The notes beneath the pieces were generated by a model, which made no database searches, had not been told where the DNA came from, and saw nothing but the letters and a program-made list of their open reading frames with translations. Positions 26,057-34,386 of a stretch of 64,000 nucleotides of DNA are shown in pieces. This stretch comes from Tunicatimonas sp964551335 (lineage in GTDB: Bacteria > Bacteroidota > Bacteroidia > Cytophagales > Cyclobacteriaceae): the NCBI GenBank assembly GCA_964551335.1, contig CAZKCO010000025.1, positions 29,541-93,540 on the forward strand. Direction: 5' to 3'. A program made the translations under genes and the position numbers. Numbering within the stretch: the stretch's first letter is position 1; the number at the start of each line of letters is the position of its first letter.

Positions 26057-27397
26057 CTATCTAATTAAGGACTTTGCCAATATCTTTCGTAAATACCAGA
26101 AAGAAATTAGGGCACCGAGTAGATAACTAAGAGCAATTCCTATAAAAATACCGGCAATGCCACCCAGAAAGGAACCTAAGTAGGCCAAAGGGAGGTACAA
26201 GACAAACATCTGTATAGCCGAAATAACGAAAGCTGGCAATGGCTTGCTCATCGTATTCAAGCTGGCGTTCCCAATCAAATATATTCCTTGGAAACCAAAG
26301 CTGAGTGGAAGAATCGTTAAGTAAAGTGAAACTTTCTCGACTACCGGCTGACTATCGGTAAAAATCCGGGCTACAGGCTCAGCCAGTAACCAGAGCACCA
26401 GAGCTGCTAGAGCACCCCACAGCAGGGAAAAGCCACTTCCGAAAGTAATTGACTCCCGAATTCTTCCCCAAGCGTTTTTTCCTACATTTTGTCCAATGAA
26501 AGGAGCAATAGCCGCCGAAAGCGCAAAAAAAACACTGGTACCCAATACTTCAATCCGACTGCCTACTCCGAACGCAGCCACAGCGTCAGGGCCATAAGTG
26601 GCTAATAATGCAGTAGCCCCTCCTACCGCCAGTGGTACGATCATCCGGGAAATGCCAGTAGGAAGGCCAATGTACAAAATAGCCCGCCAACAGCCCATCA
26701 GCACCGATCTGGAAGGAATGTCAAAGGTAATCAGTCGCTCGCGGTATCGGAGAATGTAGAGAGAAACTAGCAGGGTTAGCCCTCGGGAAACAGCGGTTGC
26801 TAACGCAGCTCCCTGAAGCCCAAGAGCAGGGACCTGCCCCCAGCCAAAAATCAGTAAGGGATCTAGGACTGCATTGATGAGCACGGCAAAAAGCATGATA
26901 TAACTAGGAGTCTGGGTGTCGCCGGTTGCCCGAATAGCACTATTGCCAACAAAAGGTACGATTACGAAGAGTATAGTAAAATACCAAATCTCCATGTACT
27001 CACGTACTAGCGGCAACACTTCTGGCCCTGCTCCCAGCGCAGTAAATAAAGGATTGATGGTAGAAAGCCCAATAAATACACAGATCAGAACTAATATGAT
27101 GGCAAGAAACAGACTGTCCGTAGTTTCCCGAGCTGCTTTACCCAAGTCATTTCTGCCGAACGACTGAGAGATAAGGGCGGTAGCCCCAATTCCAATTCCT
27201 TGTACCAAGCTAAAAATTACCATAATTACCGGAAAGGTAAAGCTCAAAGCAGCCAGTTCATTTTCTCCCAGTTTTCCGATAAAGTAGGTATCTACCAAGT
27301 TGAAACCCACCATGCTCAATATCCCCACCACCATCGGCAACGTTAGTTGAAATAGAGTGAGTGGAACGGAGCCCTGGGTTAAGTCCTTACGCTTCAA
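26057..27397 (-). CDS. MATE-family efflux transporter
   Basis: A 446-residue inner-membrane antiporter with two repeats of six helices, the normal length for the family. The N-terminal TQGSVPLTLFQLTLPMVVGILS, then FIGKLGENELAALSFTFPV and GIGIGATALISQSFGRND, are typical MATE segments, and the second half repeats the plan (PLAVGGATALLATYGPDAVAAFGVG, then FIGQNVGKNAWGRI). MATE proteins expel cationic drugs or metabolites using sodium or protons. It follows the 102-residue gene on the same strand by 18 bases. It precedes the PKS on the same strand, but 560 bases of AT-rich DNA and the PKS's own promoter lie between, so export of the polyketide is only a possibility. Confidence 0.92.
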   Translation of the reverse strand: MKRKDLTQGSVPLTLFQLTLPMVVGILSMVGFNLVDTYFIGKLGENELAALSFTFPVIMVIFSLVQGIGIGATALISQSFGRNDLGKAARETTDSLFLAIILVLICVFIGLSTINPLFTALGAGPEVLPLVREYMEIWYFTILFVIVPFVGNSAIRATGDTQTPSYIMLFAVLINAVLDPLLIFGWGQVPALGLQGAALATAVSRGLTLLVSLYILRYRERLITFDIPSRSVLMGCWRAILYIGLPTGISRMIVPLAVGGATALLATYGPDAVAAFGVGSRIEVLGTSVFFALSAAIAPFIGQNVGKNAWGRIRESITFGSGFSLLWGALAALVLWLLAEPVARIFTDSQPVVEKVSLYLTILPLSFGFQGIYLIGNASLNTMSKPLPAFVISAIQMFVLYLPLAYLGSFLGGIAGIFIGIALSYLLGALISFWYLRKILAKSLIR

Positions 27398-27415
27398 AAA
27401 AGTTAAACTTGGGGT

Positions 27416-27724
27416 TTAGTGCTGATAACCAGCCTTTAATTTTGCCAGCATTTCATCCGAAACAGATTCAGCGTAGGCACCGTAGGCATCTACCAGCGTC
27501 CCTTTATCTTTGTTGCTGGTTTCAATAGCATAGAGCACCGAATTATCGTCGGGATTGGACATTCCCTCAAAGCGGTGAACTTCAGTGATGGTAAATTCTT
27601 TAGGGCGGTAATGCATTTTAAGCTGCTTGCAATAAATGCGATCTTTCTCCAAATTAAAATCATGAACGTAGCCACGAGCTTGGAGATCGTTGAGTGCTTC
27701 AACCAATGTGTCGTAGGAAGGCAT
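27416..27724 (-). CDS. Small conserved Bacteroidota protein
   Basis: A 102-residue soluble protein beginning MPSYDTLVEALNDLQARGY, with the core RPKEFTITEVHRFEGMSNPDDNSVLYAIE. I recognise it as a small family widespread in Bacteroidota that databases often call phosphoribosylpyrophosphate synthetase. It lacks the PRPP-binding loop and is far too short for that enzyme, so the name should not be trusted. No signal peptide, membrane helix or catalytic motif is visible. It lies 18 bases upstream of the MATE gene on the same strand and is probably co-transcribed with it. Function unknown. Confidence 0.8.
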   Translation of the reverse strand: MPSYDTLVEALNDLQARGYVHDFNLEKDRIYCKQLKMHYRPKEFTITEVHRFEGMSNPDDNSVLYAIETSNKDKGTLVDAYGAYAESVSDEMLAKLKAGYQH

Positions 27725-28270
27725 AGGTCGCTAATTTTGGTTGTTGGAAGCTACGGCAATTCTGCTAAAATTACTACCTTTCGTTTCTTAACCTTCATTC
27801 TTTTATGTTGGCTAAGCTGCCCACATTCCTATCGTTGCCTTTAGTTTCCCACACTGATTTCTGTACCAACTGCACCTGTAGTATCTTACTTTTATTGGGC
27901 AAAAAAAGAAGGTGCGGATGCATAGATCGTTTTTATGCTTTACCCAGATCAAATGACAAACACCAGAGCAACCCCTCTGTCAATTGACTAAAGTATTTTT
28001 ACCTAAGGCTATCGGCATTTTAGCCTTACCTTCTTTAGAAACATACTTCACAGAATAACATATTTATCCTGGTACGTCTACCAGATCTCTTTTAGAGCAA
28101 CACACTAAAAGAACGACTGTGAAAAGAGATAGGGGCAAATGGAAGAATTGTCCAACTTGAGTACTATCGCTAATTCTGTATACCAACCCTAAAAGCAGTA
28201 AAATCTCGAGAAGTAAAAAGAGGTTTTCAATCGGTCACGGAGAAAATTCGGTCGTCGGCTTACTTAGATT
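27725..28270. other. 546-base intergenic region
   Basis: No supported gene. It carries the promoter side of the small-protein/MATE unit and the 3' flank of the membrane-protein gene. An 8-base perfect inverted repeat, TCTTTTAG and CTAAAAGA at 28088-28112, could be a weak hairpin. Nothing else stands out. Confidence 0.4.
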
Positions 28271-29599
28271 TTAATTAGTAAACCGAATGAAGGCAAACAT
28301 CTGCCATTGAAAATAAAGGTTATTGAGAAAGACCAAAGTCAGAAATAACGCTAGTAAGGAATTGGCTTGAATCTGCTTCTGCCCTTGTATGAATTTTTCC
28401 AGTCCTAAGGCGACCATAACGATCAGGAAGAATGTCCATTCACAGGCATAAAGCATAATATCATCACCATACAGAAAAAAGATTACGGCATTAGCCAGCA
28501 AACTCACAATTGTAATTTTCACAATTGGTGAGTTAAACAACCGGTATTTTATAATGGCCCAAGTGGCTAGACCCAGAATTGCTGTCCAGATTAGAAGTCC
28601 CGGCCAGGCTATTGCGGGATAATCTAGTAAATTACTTTCTCGGAAAGAAACTAAAAGTATATCCGGGTTCCGTAGGTGCTGTACCAGTTTAGGCAGAGGC
28701 GCTAGTATATTAAAATAAAAAAGGTGCTCGCCGAGGTTTATCAGCTTGACTCCCGCTTCCGTGAACGTTTCGGGCAAGAAAAGGTACTGGATGTCCTTCA
28801 GAGGTTCTCTAGGACGAGACAGTAACCAGAAGTTTAGTGCTACCTTCTGAATAACTACCAACCCCAGAAACAAGGCCACCGACTGAGCCAGGAACTTGAC
28901 AATGAACGTTTGTTTCGATCGACTCTTTACATCACTCCACCGAGGTAGCCATTGGCCGTTGCTTCCCTTTATTAGCTTAGCGTAAGTTATAGCGATGACA
29001 ATAAATGCGGCATTCACGAGGTTTATCCCGACTAAATACACCGATATTATAGCCCAAACCCATACTGGCGGCTTACGCACCACCGCAATCAGCAGCGCAA
29101 TAAGTCCGGCAGCCGAAAAAATATAGGTGTCAGGTATGGTAGAAAATATCAGGTTGGTCGATGTTAATCCAAACAGGCCGGCGTAAAGTAGGCTTCGGGG
29201 CCAAGGTACAGCCAGTTGGTAAAATAAATACGCACATCCTAGCACGCATAGTGCCCCAAATAGAGCGCAAAACAATGATGTTACTACATAAGGGTCAGAG
29301 ATCACCTTATTTACCAATCTGGCAGCAGGGTTAAACATAACAGGGAAGAGGGGGTGAAAAAGAGCTCGTTTATAGTACCCCCTGGTGCTGAATAACTTCA
29401 AAGCCAAAAACTCAGAATCAGCCTGAAAATACAGATCATTCTCATGGTAGCCTGCACCTCGGTCTCGTTCTATTGAAAGATAATGGATGCCGGTAATGAA
29501 ATAAATACTGAAAAAAAGTATTGTTAATCCTGCTAAGCTAAAAATCTTATTTCGGTGATTAGAAATAAGCTTGCGAGGCGAAGTTACAGCCTTTTGCAT
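28271..29599 (-). CDS. Multispan membrane protein, possibly GT-C glycosyltransferase-like
   Basis: A 442-residue protein with about ten to twelve hydrophobic helices. The first helix is followed by a long non-cytoplasmic loop rich in charged and aromatic residues (RDRGAGYHENDLYFQADSE), then GYYKRALFHPLFPVMFNPAARL. This layout, with acidic residues in the first periplasmic loop, resembles polyprenol-phosphate-sugar-dependent GT-C enzymes such as the PMT/ArnT group, but I cannot name a specific family. LTSTNLIFSTIPDTYIFSAAGL and NLVNAAFIVIAITYAKLI are further helices. No partner gene is adjacent. Treat it as a conserved membrane protein of unknown function, with the transferase idea as inference. 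Confidence 0.7.
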   Translation of the reverse strand: MQKAVTSPRKLISNHRNKIFSLAGLTILFFSIYFITGIHYLSIERDRGAGYHENDLYFQADSEFLALKLFSTRGYYKRALFHPLFPVMFNPAARLVNKVISDPYVVTSLFCALFGALCVLGCAYLFYQLAVPWPRSLLYAGLFGLTSTNLIFSTIPDTYIFSAAGLIALLIAVVRKPPVWVWAIISVYLVGINLVNAAFIVIAITYAKLIKGSNGQWLPRWSDVKSRSKQTFIVKFLAQSVALFLGLVVIQKVALNFWLLSRPREPLKDIQYLFLPETFTEAGVKLINLGEHLFYFNILAPLPKLVQHLRNPDILLVSFRESNLLDYPAIAWPGLLIWTAILGLATWAIIKYRLFNSPIVKITIVSLLANAVIFFLYGDDIMLYACEWTFFLIVMVALGLEKFIQGQKQIQANSLLALFLTLVFLNNLYFQWQMFAFIRFTN

Positions 29600-29656
29600 A
29601 AAAAAATAAAGTGTTTACTTCTAAAAAATTCCCACTAATTACATAAAATAATATTT

Positions 29657-29664
29657 CAAAACTA
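29657..29664 (-). promoter_or_regulatory. Candidate -7 box before the membrane-protein gene
   Basis: The minus strand reads TAGTTTTG, fitting TAnnTTTG, 58 bases upstream of the ATG at 29599. No matching -33 is obvious. Confidence 0.3.
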
Positions 29665-29810
29665 ACCAGAACTGAATAAATATCATTCCATACGGACAAA
29701 TAAAAGTGTTGTCAATTTTTTTATAATGTAATACAGTTACCTATACTGTAAACACTAACTACTGAGTAAATAAATACTACTAGTGAGCTAACTAGTTGCC
29801 TTTTCCTTTT

Positions 29811-29825
29811 GTTGTGACTCACAAC
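29811..29825. promoter_or_regulatory. 15-base palindrome upstream of the AraD1-like gene
   Basis: GTTGTGACTCACAAC is a perfect palindrome with a single central base, 71 bases before the ATG at 29897. Its size and symmetry fit a dimeric repressor site of the GntR/LacI kind, as expected for a sugar-acid catabolic gene. The regulator is not in the window. Confidence 0.4.
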
Positions 29826-29896
29826 TTTTTGCAGTAATGCTTCTGATCTAGTATTTTCCGTTTCTGCAACCCATTGCTGCTTAAACCAACGAATTC

Positions 29897-30868
29897 ATGA
29901 TAAAACTTATCAGCTTTCTGTCTTCAAAGCATCACCCGCAAGTAGGTATCGTAGATGGAGAAGATATTCATCCCCTGACAGGAATAAATAGCGTCTATGA
30001 ACTGTTACTTAAAGCTGAAGCCAAACAGATTTCGTTAATAAAAATGGTTTACGAACATCGTCGAGAAAATGTTCTTAACTATAATCTCATTCATCAAGAA
30101 CAGCGCCTTCTAGTGCCCTTCTCTCACCCTGATCCCTACCATACTTGGATTACCGGCACGGGGCTAACCCACCTGGGGAGTGCCTCCTCAAGGGATGCTA
30201 TGCACCAAGCCGAAATCACTGATTTAGAATCAAACCAGTCTGATTCCATGAAAATGTTTAACCTGGGATTAAAAAACGGGCGCATGTCTGGTGACCAACC
30301 TGGGGCTCAACCGGAATGGTTTTATAAAGGCAACGGTCTTTCGGCTATCTCACCCGGTCAAGCAATTTCTCAGCCTTCGTTTGCCTTGGATGGCGGCGAA
30401 GAACCCGAACTAGTGGGATTATATTACATCAACAGAGCCGGAAACCCCCAGAGAATAGGCTTTGCCTTGGGCAATGAGTTTTCTGATCATCGGATGGAGA
30501 AGATAAATTACCTCTATTTGGCCCATTCCAAGCTGCGGAAATGCTCCTACGGCCCGGAGTTACTACTTGGAGAGTTACCCGAACGGATTGTCGGCAAAAG
30601 TAAAATCTGGCGCAATGAGCAGTTACTCTGGGAAAAAGAGTTTCTTACCGGCGAAGCTCATATGAGCCATAACCTGGCTAATCTGGAATACCACCACTTT
30701 AAGTATGATCTGTTTCGGCAACCGGGAGATGTACACGTACATTTTATGGGGACTTCGGTACTTAGTTTTACTGATCAGATAGAAACTCAAGAAGCCGATA
30801 TCTTCGAGATTTCTGCGGACTGTTTCAGTCATCCACTTATCAATCCACTAAGAGTTGAGAAACCATAG
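29897..30868 (+). CDS. AraD1/GguC-type FAH-superfamily enzyme
   Basis: A 323-residue protein of the fumarylacetoacetate-hydrolase superfamily, in the branch named AraD1 or GguC. Landmarks are ITGTGLTHLGSASSRDAMHQ, then EWFYKGNGLSAISPGQAI, the metal-ligand region DGGEEPELVGLYYI, and IGFALGNEFSDHRMEKINY. The family is linked to breakdown of sugar acids such as 2-keto-3-deoxy-pentonates, where FAH-fold enzymes act as dehydratases, hydrolases or isomerases, but the reaction here cannot be fixed. Cytoplasmic, no signal peptide. No companion sugar dehydrogenase or aldolase gene is adjacent. It is transcribed alone and convergent with a beta-barrel gene 9 bases away. A palindromic candidate operator lies upstream. 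Confidence 0.85.
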   Translation: MIKLISFLSSKHHPQVGIVDGEDIHPLTGINSVYELLLKAEAKQISLIKMVYEHRRENVLNYNLIHQEQRLLVPFSHPDPYHTWITGTGLTHLGSASSRDAMHQAEITDLESNQSDSMKMFNLGLKNGRMSGDQPGAQPEWFYKGNGLSAISPGQAISQPSFALDGGEEPELVGLYYINRAGNPQRIGFALGNEFSDHRMEKINYLYLAHSKLRKCSYGPELLLGELPERIVGKSKIWRNEQLLWEKEFLTGEAHMSHNLANLEYHHFKYDLFRQPGDVHVHFMGTSVLSFTDQIETQEADIFEISADCFSHPLINPLRVEKP

Positions 30869-30877
30869 ACTCACTTT

Positions 30878-31882
30878 TTATCGCCCCAGATGGCGCTCTA
30901 ACAGCTTTTGGGGAGGCACCAAAAATAAGCTAAACATCGTGAAAAAATTGGCCGAGTAGGTATAGTTTAGCGAGCCTGAGCCATCTCTTGACCGAAGGTC
31001 GGTAGAGACCGGAGTATTGAAACCCGTTTCTAATCCAAGCCATAGCCAATCGTGAATCTCCCGCTTTCCGTGTAAGCTCCACCGAACTTCGCTACGTTCA
31101 AACTCAAATTGCTCACTCACTGCCGAAGGATAGGTTAGATGAATATTATACTCTGGCCCGTTGAGTTTAATCCCCGCTTCCAAAATATTTTTGCGGTTTT
31201 TGCTAAAGTAGCGAACATTAGCCTGTACCGGAAGCACAGATTCCATACTCCAGTGTTTATTAAATGTATGCTGATAGGCAAATAAGGGTACTAGTGACGA
31301 ACCGTCAAAATCAACTCCATAAAATAATCCCAATCCGAGAATTGTGTTCGAACTCTTTCGCCAACCCAATACCGAAGCAACGGAGAAATTTAAGTACTGA
31401 TTGGTATTCGGTCGATTAAAATCTCCGTTTAGCGATGCCTGCCATCGATTCAGTATAAACAGGTTACCCCGAAATGGTTTTATTAGGTAAAGTGAAGCAT
31501 TTAGGCTCCGTAGAGATTTATTATGGAGTGCCTGAGAAAAATCTGAAGAACGTTCGACATTGATAAACTCAAAATCTTCATCGTAATAGGTTAGAGAACC
31601 AAATGCTTTGAAGCCCGGACGAAGTACCAACGGGGCCCTTAGGCTTATTGAAATGCTGCTGTTATCCTGAATGATGAGGTCGTCTCCATTAGAAGCCCGC
31701 ATGCGATAACTTCCTGAACGGTACCGCTGAATATTAAAAAAAGTAGGACGAGGCTGATTGTCTAGACTGGTTTTACAAAAACTGCTTAATTTTGAACTAG
31801 GCCCTGCCTGCCCCGAGCATAGGCTGTTCAACCCAAACAGGAAGATGCAAAGAAGCCCACAAAAACAACCAGTTGGCATCAA
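30878..31882 (-). CDS. Outer-membrane beta-barrel protein (DUF6268-like)
   Basis: A 334-residue exported protein. The N-terminus (MMPTGCFCGLLCIFLFGLNS, then CSGQAG) is a signal peptide. The rest alternates aromatic and polar residues in short strands (for example NSSISISLRAPLVLRPGFKA, NQYLNFSVASVLGWRKSSNT and WLWLGLETGFN), as in a barrel of about 12-14 strands. It ends in a Phe-rich last strand (FFTMFSLFLVPP) followed by a short charged tail. I believe it belongs to the Bacteroidota DUF6268 barrel family, of unknown function, from the overall pattern rather than a fixed motif. It is convergent with the AraD1-like gene and divergent from the phosphatase gene. Confidence 0.7.
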   Translation of the reverse strand: MMPTGCFCGLLCIFLFGLNSLCSGQAGPSSKLSSFCKTSLDNQPRPTFFNIQRYRSGSYRMRASNGDDLIIQDNSSISISLRAPLVLRPGFKAFGSLTYYDEDFEFINVERSSDFSQALHNKSLRSLNASLYLIKPFRGNLFILNRWQASLNGDFNRPNTNQYLNFSVASVLGWRKSSNTILGLGLFYGVDFDGSSLVPLFAYQHTFNKHWSMESVLPVQANVRYFSKNRKNILEAGIKLNGPEYNIHLTYPSAVSEQFEFERSEVRWSLHGKREIHDWLWLGLETGFNTPVSTDLRSRDGSGSLNYTYSANFFTMFSLFLVPPQKLLERHLGR

Positions 31883-32061
31883 GCGGTTAGTTTAATCCAA
31901 AGCAATATGTCAACGATTAGGACCGAATTTTAGTTTGCAGAGGTCAGATTTGATCTAAATATAGTAATTCTATCATTATTTATCGTCAGATGAGCGACCT
32001 CAATTTTACTCGCTTGCTTTATTTGACCAAACTTAGGTGATACTCACTCGTACTTAGCAAT

Positions 32062-33174
32062 ATGCAAACCTGCCAGACCAACAACATACTAATTTATCTT
32101 CTGTTAAATACATTTCTGCTCTCATCTTGCCGTAATCTTGCTCCCTTAGATGCTAATTATCCCACGAATCCGATAGCCCAAGAAACACCAGCTTACCGGG
32201 ATAAGCAAGGTACCGTAATTATAGATATCTCGCTGCTTTCAGATCGGCTTACACTACCGGTTGCTGTGTACCACGGCTACTCCCCCGAGCAGATCAACCT
32301 CACTCAGCCTATTGGGATGACCCACCACTACACTTTTCTCTGGAAACCGGAAGACGAAGCTTATCAACATTTTTTCACCCTGGTGGACACCACTGGAAAA
32401 GAAGTAACTATTGCCGAACGGAGAATTCACTTCAAGGGTACCGATAATACCCGAGATCTGGGCGGATACCGCACAAAAGATGGGCGAACCGTCCGTTGGG
32501 GAAAACTTTACCGCTCAGATGATCTCAGCAACCTGACCAAGTCTGACTGGAACTACTGGAAGAATGTTGGCATCCGCACCGTTATTGATTTTCGTGAACC
32601 AGAGGCTCTGGAAAGAAAGCCGGACAATCTACCGCAAAACAATTCACCCAGAGTTCGCCACCTGTCAGTTTATGACACGGCTACTACTCGTAAGGAGTAT
32701 AGACAACTACTTCAAAAGACTCAGCCTGATGAATATAATACCGAACAAATTCTAGTTGACAACAATGAGCTCTACGTAAAACAATACACTGATAGCTTTG
32801 CTTTGGCAATTCAGGAAGTCCTTGTACAAGACGAGCCGTTACTTTACCACTGTTCAGCAGGTAAAGACCGTACCGGTTTTATGAGTGCCATGCTGCTGCT
32901 AACGCTGGGTGTACCCAAAGAAACGATCATGCGAGATTATATGGCGTCCAATTATTACCGGCAGAAACGCATTAGAAAAAGAGCGAATTTAGGCCCATTG
33001 ATCGGAATCAACCCTTACACTTCCTTGCCTTTACTAGAAGTTCGTCCCATATATTTGGAAACAGCATTTCGTACCATAGAAGAACAGTACGGTTCTCTGG
33101 ACAACTATATCCGGGAAGGATTGGGGATTTCCGAGGCAGAACAGGAAAAATTCCGTCAGGAATATCTATTTTAG
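32062..33174 (+). CDS. Tyrosine/dual-specificity phosphatase lipoprotein
   Basis: A 370-residue phosphatase of the bacterial Y_phosphatase3 kind. The signal ends LLSSC23, a lipobox, so it should be anchored on the periplasmic face or outer membrane. An Ig-like strand region comes first (about 45-125), then the phosphatase core: NTRDLGGYRT at 129-138, WGKLYRSDDLSNLT, IDFREPEALE, and the catalytic P-loop H-C264-S-A-G-K-D-R270-T-G, complete with Cys and Arg. Family members act on phosphotyrosine, phosphoserine or phosphoinositides. Substrates in the periplasm are unclear. It heads a plus-strand run; the HD-PycTM gene begins 4 bases after its stop, so the two are surely co-transcribed. Confidence 0.9.
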   Translation: MQTCQTNNILIYLLLNTFLLSSCRNLAPLDANYPTNPIAQETPAYRDKQGTVIIDISLLSDRLTLPVAVYHGYSPEQINLTQPIGMTHHYTFLWKPEDEAYQHFFTLVDTTGKEVTIAERRIHFKGTDNTRDLGGYRTKDGRTVRWGKLYRSDDLSNLTKSDWNYWKNVGIRTVIDFREPEALERKPDNLPQNNSPRVRHLSVYDTATTRKEYRQLLQKTQPDEYNTEQILVDNNELYVKQYTDSFALAIQEVLVQDEPLLYHCSAGKDRTGFMSAMLLLTLGVPKETIMRDYMASNYYRQKRIRKRANLGPLIGINPYTSLPLLEVRPIYLETAFRTIEEQYGSLDNYIREGLGISEAEQEKFRQEYLF

Positions 33175-33178
33175 TGTC

Positions 33179-34348
33179 ATGCGCTCAACAACTACTGCCG
33201 TCAGCATACCTAAAAAAGCCGCTCAATTAGTGGAATCCGAATTTGGTAGACATGATACCAGCTCTTTGTTTTACCATAATTTGAAACACACCAAAGAGGT
33301 TGTGACTGCCGTTCGTACTATTGGTGAAGGTTGTCAGCTTAGTCAGCCGGAATTGGATATTTTGGTTACTGCAGCCTGGTTTCACGATGTCGGTCATCTG
33401 TACCCTAACGAAGACCCCATTCCAGTTAGCGTAAAGTTTGCTCAGGACTTTCTTTCTAAGGAAAATGCTTCACCCGAGTTTATAGAACAGGTGATAGGTT
33501 GCATTAGAGCAACTGATATGCCTCAAAAACCTCAGGGCTTATTACAAGAGATTATTTGCGATGCCGACATGGCTCACTTGGCGGGTAAGGACTATGAATT
33601 TTGGGCCGAAGCTCTTCGTAAGGAACGCAAACTCATATCTAGCAAAAAGATTAAAAGAGAGAAGTGGAATGCTGAGAACCTTAAGTTCTTCAAAAATCAC
33701 CACTACTTTACTGATTTTGCAGAAGAGCACTTTGGTCCCGGAAAAAACAAGAACTATCTCTCTCTTAAGGCTAACCTAGCAACTCGAAAGAAAAAAACGA
33801 CTAAAAAATCCAAGGTCCCTAAAGGCGGCGAAGTCATGTATCGAATTGTGATGCGTACGCATATGGACCTGAGCGCCATAGCTGATACAAAAGCCAATAT
33901 CATGATCTCTGTTAATGCCATATTGTTATCAATACTGGTTACGGTGCTCTTTCGTCGTATTGAGGAATATACTGCCTACTGGTTGCCTGGAGTTATTTTA
34001 ACAATGGTTTGTTTGCTGACTATTGTGTTCGCCATTTTAGCAACACTACCTCAGGTAACCCAAGGAAGATTCCGTAAAGAGGATGTCATGAAAAACCGGG
34101 CCAACCTGCTGTTCTTTGGCAACTTCTACAATATGACCCGTGATGACTTTGAGTGGGGAATGCAGATGATCCGGCAAAACGATGATCTGGCCTACGGTAG
34201 TCTCACGCGTGACTTGTACAATCTTGGTCGGGTTCTAGCCCGAAAATACAAAATGTTGCGGGTTTCCTATCTAATCTTTGTAGTCGGACTGGTAGTTTCA
34301 ATAATTTCGTTTATCGCAGTTGCTTTAGGCAAAGTCAATGTGATGTAG
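33179..34348 (+). CDS. HD domain fused to Pycsar-effector transmembrane domain
   Basis: A 389-residue two-part protein. Residues about 20-190 form an HD phosphohydrolase: candidate metal His at 33 or 37 (FYHNLKHTKE), the His69-Asp70 pair in AAWFHDVGHLY, and CDADMAHLAG with Asp130. Such domains hydrolyse nucleotides or cyclic nucleotides. After a Lys-rich linker (200-212), residues about 219-389 match the PycTM effector family (Pfam Pycsar effector): MRTHMDLSAIADTKANIMIS, two helices (about 241-258 and 268-290), NLLFFGNFYNMTRDDFEWGM, and a last helix (363-384). In Pycsar defence, PycTM disrupts the membrane on binding cCMP or cUMP made by a PycC cyclase. No cyclase gene is near. A self-limiting effector whose HD part removes the signal is inference. 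Confidence 0.85.
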   Translation: MRSTTTAVSIPKKAAQLVESEFGRHDTSSLFYHNLKHTKEVVTAVRTIGEGCQLSQPELDILVTAAWFHDVGHLYPNEDPIPVSVKFAQDFLSKENASPEFIEQVIGCIRATDMPQKPQGLLQEIICDADMAHLAGKDYEFWAEALRKERKLISSKKIKREKWNAENLKFFKNHHYFTDFAEEHFGPGKNKNYLSLKANLATRKKKTTKKSKVPKGGEVMYRIVMRTHMDLSAIADTKANIMISVNAILLSILVTVLFRRIEEYTAYWLPGVILTMVCLLTIVFAILATLPQVTQGRFRKEDVMKNRANLLFFGNFYNMTRDDFEWGMQMIRQNDDLAYGSLTRDLYNLGRVLARKYKMLRVSYLIFVVGLVVSIISFIAVALGKVNVM

Positions 34349-34386
34349 CAAATCCCATTTTGCCGGTTTCTTAATAGATTAACAAT

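Noticed and set aside
33179..34348. A canonical Pycsar defence operon
   Set aside because: A PycTM-like effector domain is present, but no adenylate/guanylate-type cyclase lies in the neighbouring genes, which are a phosphatase and an outer-membrane barrel protein.
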